The notes beneath the pieces are model-generated. The model made no database searches, had not been told where the DNA came from, and saw only the letters and a list, made by a program, of their open reading frames with translations. DNA of 64,000 nt from NCBI GenBank assembly GCA_034190875.2, contig CM067356.1, positions 19,388,126-19,452,125 on the forward strand. Direction: 5' to 3'. Below, in pieces: positions 48,990 to 60,895 of the stretch. A program made the translations under genes and the position numbers. Numbering within the stretch: position 1 is the stretch's first letter; each line of letters starts with the position of its first letter. This DNA comes from Urechis unicinctus (taxonomy: Eukaryota; Annelida; Polychaeta; Xenopneusta; Urechidae).

Positions 48990-51900
48990 GTGTCCATAAG
49001 CGAGTGACATGTGAACACCTCTATGCGTTGGGATCTTTAAAATAGGGTGCTTTGTCAGTATGTAAACAATACATGTTTTCGTTATCTTGTTATCATACAC
49101 TAAAGCTATATTTGCGTAATCCGACGAAAGAAATTGCGATTGCTGAATGTGGTGGAAACTTCTGCATATGCGCCAAAATGTCCCTTAGCGAGTAAATAGT
49201 ATGATACAATATTCATGGCGGGCTCCTCAGGCGTCATCTCGCAGTTAAGTAACTGCACCTTCGACCCCAAATGCTTTCTATTTGTCCACTTTGTCAACGA
49301 CTCGAAATCAAACAATGGCAATGTATGCTCAAGTAGCTTACTCTGAAGCTTATATATTTTACATACTGAGGTTAAACTTTACCCGATGATAGGTCTCGGT
49401 TGCGTGTATTAAAATGTTTCCATTTTCAATATTGTGAGAATGACGCGCAAAACCAGCATCTGGTATTGAGCCGGTACCAAGCAGCAGGTATGCGACATCT
49501 GGTTGAACAGTAGCCATACATTACGGTATCATTTGTAACCTGTTTAGCATAGGCAGTTTACCACACCCTCGAGCAACCATCACCAACAACATTCATACTT
49601 TTCGATTAACTATCAAATAAGCATATGCAAACACAACATCAGCATTTTTGCGGTTATGTAAGCCGCATGATGAATTGTTTCATATGGAGATCATGTGAAA
49701 CACCGTTCAGCTACAATGATTTTTTGCTTCAACTTGGGACGATCTATTGAAAAGAGTCGGTGAACGCAATGCTGATAATGAACGACGAAGTGACCATACA
49801 ACCTTTATGTCAACTTCTTAATCATAGCATGACTAGCACAATACATTTGTTAAGCTGTTTTCCCCAGGTAATATATACTCAAAATCCAACCATTCCATCC
49901 CTCACAGGGCATCGTTACACCATCTGACACTAATGTGGAATTTCACATGGCGCGGTAATGAATTGGCCAACTAATGCCACTGTATAATGAGGCATCCCTA
50001 CCTATCGACTTCCTATCCCTCTCCTTTTATACGACCCATTTGATTGCTTGTCGTATCGTACTGCCCAAGGTGGGTTATCAATTTTACAAGAAAGAACCCC
50101 TTAAGTAAGGTAATATTGCAGGTACAAGTAATCAAGAAGCCATGTGCATCGGTCACGTGCGTTGGCTATTTATACTTTACATCAATTTGTGGATGTACGT
50201 CGTCAGCAACTTAACCATTCTGTCTGTGACATGACATTACTCGTATGCATCAACCACAAAACCGCAAACAAGATGCATCACATTATAAACGCGTCACTGC
50301 TTAATATCCAAGTGGTGACCAACTCCCCGATAGATATCTCCGCCAGAATAAAGTCGACCGACTGTGAATGCGCGCGTGAATAGTTCAACCATTGATTGCA
50401 ATGCCTGGTTCATCGGATGACTGATCGCATTGCTCCGGCTACATAGATTGATGCCTAATGGTAACCATACACATCCGTCCATTATCTCACCTATGACTAA
50501 TGATGCATCATTTATTGCTGTTCGAAATAATTTTGCCAAATATTTCAGTGATTAATTTACTTATTCACCTCTCCGTTAATATCACCTGGTTTAGCAATAA
50601 CACTGTCGGATCGAGCTTCCATGTATAAACACATTATCACATCAAAGCCAAATTGTATGTTGTGTCAGCTGGGGAGCACCCGCTCGCTACAAACGTTATG
50701 CACCAATTTCAACGATCGTAAGTGAAGGCATGTATACTATCGTAAAAACATATCAACTTTAAAGTCATTGAATTGTCATAATAATACTGTAGGCTGTTTT
50801 TCGTAGCTAAACACTTCACTAGTATCCATGCATATACCCTGATACTGCCCGAACATTGCTAATCACTAGTCGCTCGAATCTGGTCGACGTGGGTTATGAA
50901 AGCACATTAACCTCGATCTATAAGTCCACCCATTGATTAATTATAGCCATTTGCAGTGCTTTAATAGATACTGATCCGCCCAAAGTCGTTTCACAATATA
51001 CCACTATGCCCTCGTCTTCACCCCGTGTCATTTATTCTACATGCCACCGTGCCCACTCATTGGACCTTTTGTCATAGATATCACACACCCCATTAATATG
51101 ACACGCCACCATGTCCTTTCATCCGTCCCATGATTAAGATACAACAGTGTCCAATCACTCTCCCCAATCATAGATACAACCACGTCACGGTGTCCACTCA
51201 TTCTCGCCTAGTCACAGGTACAACACACAACAGTGTCCACTTAGTCACCCTGAGTCATACATACTACAGACTACGCATATAATTCATTTGGCTCAATTCA
51301 TATATAGGATGGACCATCTTGTCCATCTGTTTGCTACCTTTCCCCATAATATATGTGTACCACAGATCATTCCGTTCCAAACTAACCATCGATGCTGTCT
51401 TGTTGTCGTGGCGCCCGACATACTCCCTTTGTACATGGTGCCTCGCACCGTACCGTCTTTGACAGCAGATCATAACATCCTGTCGGCGCCTCTTTATATA
51501 TCTTCCTTGACCGTACCTCATTACATCCTGATATACATTGCGCCATGACATACCGTTATAGAGGGCGCCTAAAGACATCTCCATGTCTATAGTACGCCTT
51601 ATCTGCGCACTTACGATGTATTTGATGGATGTCTGAATGAATGGTTCGTTTCATGTATTCACGAAACAATAGCTATCTTGATTGTTGCTAATGCGGGTAT
51701 ATTCCAGGATTATAGAGAAACAAACATGTATGAGGACGACGCAGACCACGGTCTTAGTGACGCATGAGCAGGCATAATGTGCCGGCCTGTGATGCTTAGG
51801 GAAAAGGGGAACATACTACATCACATCGTAGTGACCCAAAGAGACTACGATGCGTACATGTTAACCGCTATTGTAAACAATCCATTACATCAACTGTAAA

Positions 51901-54179
51901 GGTGCTTTTAAACATAGGTGAGATACAGAAGTTAAATAACATTTTGTTATACATTGATTGAGACCAATTACACCGTGTTTATTTCAACAGGCTACATTGG
52001 AAGCGAGCATTACAAATGTACAAGACACAGCAATAGTTAGATGCTAACATTTCATTAGAGAATTCCCCCACCTGACCATACCACTTGCAGCATTGTGACA
52101 CGTGGTTTCTTCCTTTTTAAAGCATTCAAACACTGGCACATGTCTTTGCTATGTTCAATTCAATACAATTTCTTCATTTCAAATCGTGAGCTGTTTACAG
52201 CTGGAGAAAGTCAACAGCTATCCCGTACAACCGAGATAAATGCTTGCCGATTCCAAGCATAGCGACTGCGTGCAATTTGTATGACAATTGTGTCATCTGA
52301 TCGATCCTCTCATACACATTTGGTCTTGCACATCCGGGCACATATGGATTGATCCATTGACCCAGACACATAAATCATTTCAGATTTCCGCGGTCAGGTA
52401 TTGTAGGTGACATTGTTGAGATTTTATCAAGCAAAACAATTATATTAGTACCAGCTGCTTAACCCCCACCCCTACACCTTTCCCCCTCCCCTCACACTCC
52501 GAATATCACAACCTGTCACTTACGTCTGACACCATCCCCATCAAAACACTTTCGCTACCCACAAACTGCGAACCCAACCTGCGCTACCATATGTAACAAG
52601 GCAGCTATTGGTCAGGACGATGATGCTAACCATTGCAACATTGCTTATAATCACAGTAACGATTCATCTCTAGCTTCCGCTAAAAAAGCAAAGGGCGGCC
52701 AACGTGTTTTAGAGGTTGTTTAGTAATGTACGGCCATTTGCTGAGGCATACTATGTGAAATACGGGCCAGATTATTATTACAAAGTACAAAAGCGAACCA
52801 CGGTTGAAAGGCATTATATGCTGCAATATTCATCAATACACTTGTGTGGGAAGAGATAAACAATATGGGTGCACCTGAATAATAGTACGGCAACCGAAGG
52901 TTTATATCCGATTCATTATAGACTGAGCAGAACACATCGATGTCTCTCTCATATCAGTCTATGTGCTTAGCGACCTTATTTAATGTTTCATGGTAAGTGT
53001 GCCATTGCCTTAGAGTCATTCAACGTTAAACTGCTGTGTCAGCAGGTTTCGGTCACTACCAATCCTCAGAGGTGAACTTTGTATCGTCCCGAAGTCAGTA
53101 TTGCATGCTATATATAAGATAATTGCTACGAGGAAACAGTTATTTTGTCGTGAGTATGGTATTTGCAAACAGATTATCATATCAGGTGCTTTAATAATCA
53201 CCACTACTGAACACGCTCATTGCATCCACGCATTCGGCATATTGGCATTGATATGCTCCAACAAATGGACCAATTGTACCCGCAGGTGCCTTGTAGTTAT
53301 ATGGGTCCATATCATTTGCAGAGTATCTGCAAAGCCCAATTGAGCACATTATCTCCCGCCGAACACTTATCCGAGGCTCCGGTTGGGTTATTTTTGCTAT
53401 TGTGTTTTCATCGAAACATGCAATTCGCTAACAAAATACGAGCGTTAATCTTTCTGCGATGTTAATTTTATGCTAAAGTACACAGTAGAAAAGTTTATAG
53501 GGTCTAAAACAAACACACACTAAAAACTATATACACTTCAGTGACCTGGATAAGCGGTCATCTTAATATGCTGACAATGGGCAAGGACCATTTGCAATTC
53601 GACAGCATAAGCAAATTGTACTGCAATTGCTATGAGGCATCACTGAATTGATTGTTTATTTTATATTCAGTTGTGCACGGCCTAACAAAGGTGAGGTTAT
53701 CAATTAAAAATGGCTGAGCGAATACATTAACTCAGTCTTACAAAGACAGGTGTCGCATTTTATACCTGAACACGTCGGACAGTTTCGAGCTTTTAGTAAG
53801 TGGTTATACACCTAAATTTCCCTTGCAATGTCATTTACGACATTGAAAGTGTCAGCAAACCAAAAAGTGACTTATTACACTATTTCATCTCTAAAACCAT
53901 TAACCCAGTCAGTATGTCGCTATTTGTCAAGCGCTTGGTTCTAGCAATCTAAGAGAAGTGGACAAATTAACCCTTTGTACTTCAGCAGATGTTTGAATGT
54001 AAGATTCATAAGCTCATAAATGTAATAGGTGTGTCTGTTTGCGTCATTGCACACTTTTTACGTTCACAGGGGTGGGCAAAATGCACTAGAAATTGTGATG
54101 ACATCATGACGACTCATGCCATAATGGCAGTAGCCCTCTGTCTAGAGCGTGTTCGCTACTGTCAGTGTAATGGATTGTG
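48990..54179 (+). repeat. Diverged array unit 2 (about 5.2 kb)
   Basis: It starts with the GTGACATGTGAACACCT version of the start module at 49,004. It then carries blocks matching 40.8-42.5 kb (at 49.1-50.3 kb), a degenerate copy of the ACCATGTCC minisatellite (about 51,010-51,260) and a degenerate GCGCC minisatellite (about 51,300-51,600). After these comes a block shared with 56,150-56,270. The stretch at 53,220-53,300 matches 42,358-42,430 and 31,023-31,090. No gene is recognised. Confidence 0.65.
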
Positions 54180-55142
54180 TTCGGAGGTTGGAGACATGTA
54201 CGCACCTTTGCCCTTTTGGATCGCTACATCTAGAAGCTTTGTCAATATTAAAGCGTAAACAATTCCCAATTCTTGTAATAAAACATATTAATGTAAGCAT
54301 TTGCACAATGTGGCAGAATCGACAGAACATGACGCACTACATCACTTCGAGTGCAACTGTATCATTCAATAGTTACTACGACGTCTTGAAGAGCGTTATG
54401 CCTCAGTTAAGTAATTAATTAAATCTACGACCACGAACGCTATATATTCCTCCTAACTCTCAACTCAAAGTATGTTCATCTAGCTAATACCTTCACTTAT
54501 AGATAGGTGTGAGTTGGGTGACATTTTTGACTGAGCAGTTGAACGCTTTGCTTAAACTAATGGCGGTATCAAAGTGAATGTATGGATGTGTAATGCGTAG
54601 CAGACACATGAGTAAATAATCGTACCGTTGACTAATGGTATATAATTGATTGTTTGAAACTTTTGGCTGTTTGATTCAGTGATGAAAATGCTTGTTCATC
54701 TCTCCATTATCATAGTATTATACATGTTAAGCTGTGATGCGGAGCTTCACCTGTATCAATTACAGGTCGGCTGTAGACCACCTTGTTAAGCTTCATTTTG
54801 CGACATAACTCATCAATCATGGACCACGTTGTATTCAAGATTCAAATTTACGTTAAAGCTAAATAGTATGATGTGCCAGCTAAAGAGCACGTGCTGGCCA
54901 CTAATGCTAAACACCATTGTCAACGTTTGCATGTGAGGCATGTATGCTATCGTAAAAATATATCAACTTAAATCACATACATTAAATTATCTGAATGCCG
55001 TTGCATATGCAGTATGACGTTCTCGTGGCAAGGTTCCCCTCACAGTACTGGGCTAAAATACTAAAATACAGGGCTCGTCTTAGATTTAAATTGATATATC
55101 GTAAGATCTTTCCCAAGCCATTAGTGGGTAGCATAGCGGATG

Positions 55143-55640
55143 GTGGCTTCGCATTTAAGTTATTGCGCAGTAGCTTTTATCAACGTGTTTTTACTACATA
55201 GTACGTTAATCTTTTTGTGAGTTGGAATATATCTGGTGAGAAGAAGACAATTTTTTATCTACAGAGCATTCATATCTGCACCATCATGTTACTTTTATTA
55301 GTTGAACAAATGTGTAGAGATCCTGTTTCACGTATGTTCTCATTTCATGCAATTGTGCTTTGCTAATAAATCCGTGGTAACGTCAGTGGCTTCGCATTTA
55401 AGTTATTGCGCAGTAGCTTTTATCAACGTGTTTTACTACATAATACGTTAATGCTCTAACTCTGTCTTTTTGTGAGTTGGAATATATCTGGTGAGAAGAA
55501 GACAACTTTTTATCTACAGAGCATTCATATCTGCACCATCATGTTACTTTTATTAGTTGAACAAATGTGTAGAGATCCTGTTTCACGTATGTTCTCATTT
55601 CATGCAATTGTGCTTTGCTAATAAATCCATGGTAATGTTA
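55143..55640 (+). repeat. Recent direct tandem duplication, about 243 and 255 bp
   Basis: Copy 1 is 55,143-55,385 and copy 2 is 55,386-55,640. Both start with GTGGCTTCGCATTTAAG and end with AATCC(G/A)TGGTAA and a few more bases. The copies are almost identical apart from a few substitutions and about 13 extra bases in copy 2 near 55,452. The close match makes this one of the youngest events in the array. Confidence 0.95.
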
Positions 55641-55699
55641 GTGGTGATGATACACGTCATCTCAGCGTCATCTCAGCGTACACTGAGATTATATTCTTA

Positions 55700-56150
55700 T
55701 CATCTCCATGTACATGGCGCTTCGTAACATCCTAACATTTCCCGTGCATCATGACATCCCAATGGACATGGCCCTCGGAGCTTTTCTGTGCGTCATGGCA
55801 TCCAAGTGTATATGGCGATTCGTAACCTACATGCGTATATGGCACTTCACGGCCTTTAAGTGTGCATACCCCCCTCCTCCCACAATATCTCACTCTATAT
55901 GGCTTGCGACCAACCCCACTGTGCACGGCGCCTTGAAGAATACCATCATTGATAACAGGTCATAACACGGTGGACATGGCGCCTCTTTACATATCTTTCT
56001 AGAAGGCACATCATAACATCCTAGTGTACATTGCGCTGTGTCATATCTTTCTAGAAGGCACATCATAACATCCTAGTGTACATTGCGCTGTGTCATATCT
56101 TTCTCGAAGGCACCTCATAGCATTCTGGTGTACATAACATCCTGGTGTAT
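55700..56150 (+). repeat. GGCGCC-bearing minisatellite, with a 52-bp triplication
   Basis: A degenerate array in which phrases like ACATGGCGCCTC and CATAACATCC recur at irregular spacing. At 55,990-56,041, 56,042-56,093 and 56,094 to about 56,145 three copies of a 52-bp segment starting CATATCTTTCT(A/C)GAAGGCAC follow each other directly. The first two are identical and the third is diverged. Similar phrases occur at 51,300-51,600 and 60,605-61,020, in the same place of the neighbouring units. Confidence 0.8.
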
Positions 56151-59100
56151 TCGGATAGATTCTAGGATCATAATGGGACAAACAAGGACGCGAAAAGTGA
56201 GGTCAGACCACGGGTGACGTGTGAGGCGTTACGCTCAGGGTCTGTGATGACAAGAGGAATATATGGACCGATGGTAGATAAGATAACATGATGGGGTCTC
56301 TCGAACTGCTTCGGATGGGCATCTGCGTCCGGCTCCTGATACATAATAGTTATATTACATATATTATTCAGTAATTTGACCCATACCTCTATCTGATAGA
56401 AAATACAATCTCCTCTGCCAAATCCTCACGACAACCGCAGTCTACTAGTCCAAAGTATCCTTGCTGGTTCATCATCAACACCTTAACGCATGAATGTTTA
56501 ATTGTTGTTGATGCTATTGAGCTCAGTAAAGTTAGCTGCCGTAACACGCCCTATGCGCTCTTAATCAGCATCGATGGCACCATTGCTATGCGCATCGCTG
56601 AACTGGGTCCTTATGTTCGTCGGGTATTTGCATGCTCAATCAAGCACATCCGATCTCCCGTCGAGTATCTCTCTAAAGCTACGGTTGGGTGGTTTGTTAT
56701 AGTGCTGTCGCTAAACTGCTCGTTGATGATACAGAACACAATGTGGGCAAATTTCCTCCAAAGTATTAGCGAACATTTATGATATCTCTTCATAAGGCTT
56801 GTGATGGCCTTAGTGTTTATGGCTGGTAGACGCGCACACTCAGCACAGAAGCAATTAGTGGGCAGATTTCCTAAATGACACAAGCATGTAGCTTAATGTT
56901 TGAGAGGTCTAAAACATATTATTTTCTCAAAGTGTTTATGCAAACATGATCCAGTACGCAAGACACACAATGTACTCTTGACATTCATAATGCTTTAATC
57001 CCAACTACCTTCGGTAACAATTTTTATCCTTCAAATATCTTTTTGTAGGTAATATGACATCCGAGGTGTATTCTAGCCATGTTTTATGAATACTCGTTTG
57101 ACCGACTGACTTATTTCAACCGCCTCTGAAAGTATGATGCACTGTAGTAATTTTCATAATATTCGTATTTAATATTATTTTACACCACTACTTGTCCATG
57201 ATAATTATGAGAGAAGCATAAGTTTCTGGTCTGTTTGATTGTAACCTGTAGATGAACGAATGATTGCAGAACGAAATTACATTATGTACACAGTGTCAAG
57301 TCTGCACGATAGTTCAGTATAAATACAACTTACTACACAAATTATTAGTAGGTAGGAGCCATACATTACAAAATCATATATAACAGGTAACCAGAGGCTG
57401 TTGAGCAACAGCATTAAGTCTGTCGACCATTATCAACAGCATTTGAACTTATGAATAATCATAGGAAACGTATAAGCGAACAAAATAAAGGAATGTTCAC
57501 GATCATGTCAGGATTCCCTTCGAAGTGAGCCGCACTAAACGTTGAGTTAGCAAGAGGTCACATCCGTCACATTTTAACTTCCTGTCAACTCAGATCAAGT
57601 CTAAGATACCCATACCACTGCATATACTCATTCAGCCCAACTCATAAATACCTCTCATTCAACGCATTCATCAATACCACACACCACCGTGTCTACTCAT
57701 TCAAAGCAAGTTGCAGGTAACACACATCACCATCTCCACTCATTATCAGCCCAAAAATATTTGAATTTGACCTGTGATCTACCTCCAATACAACATATGT
57801 ACACTGATACATACATACGACCGGGTGTTGGCATTTGCACTTTGTGTTATGTTCGTAATGTTGACAGATAGACGCATATCTGCCTGTGTATCATTACCTA
57901 TCCCTTCGCAAGTAGGTGACTGATTGTCAAGTTAGTAAAATATTCAAGGGTTACGGACATTCACAGGTGGGGGCAATAATTTGCCTGAGACTAGATGAGA
58001 TCATGACGACACCAACATGCTCACCAAATTAAATTGAATACTGACGAAGCACAATTTAAGGGAAATCTAAAGCAAATCATTGTATGCAAGAAAGCGTCCA
58101 ATGGTAACTAACAACGCAATACACATATTGCTTACTTTAAATTAATTTAACTGTATTTTAATTACCGTCTGAAAATATAATAGATCGTTCTATTCCCAAT
58201 CGCTGCGTATCTATGGTATATACTTTAATAATCGGAGGTCTCTCTTGATCAACGGTTTGCCATATACGGACCATATCGCCTGTGAGCTTGATATTGCATT
58301 CAGAACCAAGTGACATGTGCGCACCTATGCCTGTTTGGATCAATAATGTTTCTCCAGTCTTTTTATTGAATACTGAAGCCATATTTACGTAAGCCGATGA
58401 AATAACCTGCATGTGGCGAAAGTAGCAAAACCTTCCGCACACGTGGCAAAATGTTCCTTTGCGAACAACTAGTATGATGCTTTTTCGTAATGTATTCACG
58501 ATGGCTATTTCGAGAGCGTCATTGTTCAGTTTAGTAATTGCATTGACGACTGCAACTGCTTTATATTTCTCCACTAAATCAGCTTCGCGAACAAATCGAA
58601 CGGTGTCAGTGATGCACAAGCAGCTATTTCTGATGCCAATTTATTGAGGATATTATGGCCGTAGATAGGTGTTGTGTGTGCTACTTTCAAGGTAAATAAA
58701 TACATGGAATCAAATAAGTATGTTAAATAAATGCATTGCCTAACTTTGATTCCATAGTCAATGTTTTGAAATTCTAATGCAAAACCTGTCCCAATTATGT
58801 AGTATGACGCCTGTGCTATATGTCGGTTTTAACAAACAACCTACACTATCAAAACCTGCAGGTAATATTATGGAATCATATATAACATTATGAGGTACGA
58901 TGTTGACCACACCATAACCAACAATATTCGTACTTTTGAATAGCCATTACATGAGAGCGTCAACCACGAATCCGCAAACAAGGCAAAGGCACAGGCTACA
59001 TTAGGTTACAGTCAATTCGGTGTATACGTGGTGAATTACTCCCCTATTGATATCCCAGCCAGATTAGAGTGAACAGTCGCACGATACTGCTTGAATGCGT

Positions 59101-60061
59101 CCCTGAATAATAAAAACAGTAAATGCAGTGCAAGATTCATCGGATGATTGATCGTGTTTTTCAAAATGTGATGACGAATTTTTGAATGGATCAACAATAA
59201 TATTTTTGATTATTTTATTGTAATAATCTGGTGCATAACTCAGTGATGAATGTACCTATTGTTCCCTTCATTGTCACATTAATCAAGCAGCGATGAAGAG
59301 CTTTCCCCGCATGAACTACAGACTGGTTGTAGATTATTTGTGGCATTATGCTCACATTACCAACACCCAAACCACGTTGTTTCGAGGATGTGCAACGAAA
59401 ATGTCTCCCACAATCGTATAGGAATGACGATGAAGCCAAATGGTATGTCAATGACTGCTGTGGAGTACTAGTTGGCAGTGAACTAAATACACTGTGTTCG
59501 ACGTATGCACGGTATACTTTCGTACAAACAAATCAACTTGAACCCCGGTACTGGAATCTTGTAACGCCGTCAACAGCTTTACTTGATATGCTCGAACATT
59601 GCTGATCTCTAGATAGCAATGATCAGGCCATCTTTTAACACAACGCAATAGATACCATATCCATTGATTTGCCGCAAATCATAAATCCCCAAAACTCATT
59701 CGTCCCAAAGTTTAAAATACTAGACCCGTCCGTTTCCACTCATTCCACTCAAGTGTTAGATGCAACAAACCAACATGTCCACATATTTACCACAAGCCGT
59801 AAATATCACACACAACCGTGTCCACTTAATGACCCCAAGTCTCCAATACTGCACAACGGTGTCTGGTCATTCACCGAAAGTAACTTATACCATATAGCCA
59901 TGTGTCTACTTATTTACCCAAAGTCATAGATACCACATAACCGCAAATCTTCTTATTCACCCAAAGACCCCGCTATCTCAGCAGTTTGGTCATTCAATCA
60001 CCCCAAGACACTAATACCAGAGTGCAATCATTTAACCTAAGTGTTGAATAAGACACACCAC

Positions 60062-60610
60062 CATGTCCACTCGTTCAGCCCATGTTATAAGTAACACACA
60101 CCAAGTCTCCTCAATAACACATACGTCATAAAAAACACACATCACCATGTCCGCTCTAAGACCAAAACGTCATTAATAACACACACCACCATGTCCGCTC
60201 AAAGACCCCTACGTCATAATAACACACACCACCATGTCCGCTCTAAGACCAAAACGTCATTAATAACACACACCACCATGTCCGATCAAAGACCCCTACG
60301 TCATAAATAACACACACCACCATGTCCGCTCAAAGACTCCAACGTCATTTGTAACACACACCACCATATCCGCTCAAAGACCCCTACGTCATAAATAACA
60401 CACACCACCATGTCCGCTCAAAGACTCCAACGTCATTTGTAACACACACCACCATATCCGCTCAAAGACTCCAACGTCATTAGTAATACACACCACCATG
60501 TCCGCTCAAAGACCACAACTTCATTAATAACACACACCACCATGTCCGCTCAAAGACCCCTACGTCATAAATAACTCACACCACCATGTCTTCTTAAAGA
60601 CCCCACTGTC
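60062..60610 (+). repeat. 44-bp minisatellite, 11 clear units plus degenerate flanks
   Basis: The start of CATGTCCG or CATATCCG recurs at 60,146, 60,190, 60,233, 60,277, 60,321, 60,365, 60,409, 60,453, 60,497, 60,541 and 60,585, a spacing of 44 (once 43). Each unit contains ACACACACCACCAT and a variant of TACGTCAT. Two unit types alternate in the first part (AAGACCAAAACGTC and AAGACCCCTACGTC), which gives an 88-bp higher-order repeat. Older, degenerate units extend left to about 59,720. Confidence 0.95.
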
Positions 60611-60852
60611 ATAACACATCAGCTCAGTGCACGTGGCGCCATATAACAAATCGGCGCGCACGGCGCGTCACGTGTCTTACATTGAGTGTACATCGCGCCT
60701 CGTTATATCCCGATGAACCTTGCTCGACATGCCTGACAATGCGGCCCTCATGCGTTCCCAGTTTTGTATGCCGCGTCACTACACATGGCGCCTCATAACT
60801 GTATGTGCGGTGCTACAAGGCGTTCCAGCGTTTATGCCCGACCCCCTCAGAT

Positions 60853-60895
60853 ACACACACACACACAAACAGATACACACACACACACACACACA
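60853..60895 (+). repeat. (CA)n microsatellite
   Basis: Two CA runs separated by AACAGATA. They lie within the GCGCC minisatellite block of unit 4. Confidence 0.9.

Larger units (their letters stand above)
54180..58289 (+). repeat. Diverged array unit 3 (about 4.1 kb)
   Basis: It starts near GAGACATGTACGCACCTTTG at 54,191. The blocks at 54,640-55,200 match 44,850-45,420 and 50,500-50,770. The GCGCC minisatellite recurs at about 55,700-56,150. The block at 56,515-56,610 matches 61,625-61,715, 43,640-43,710 and 27,990-28,030. A degenerate minisatellite of the ACCACCGTGTC type lies at 57,640-57,760. Two internal duplications are listed separately. Confidence 0.65.
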
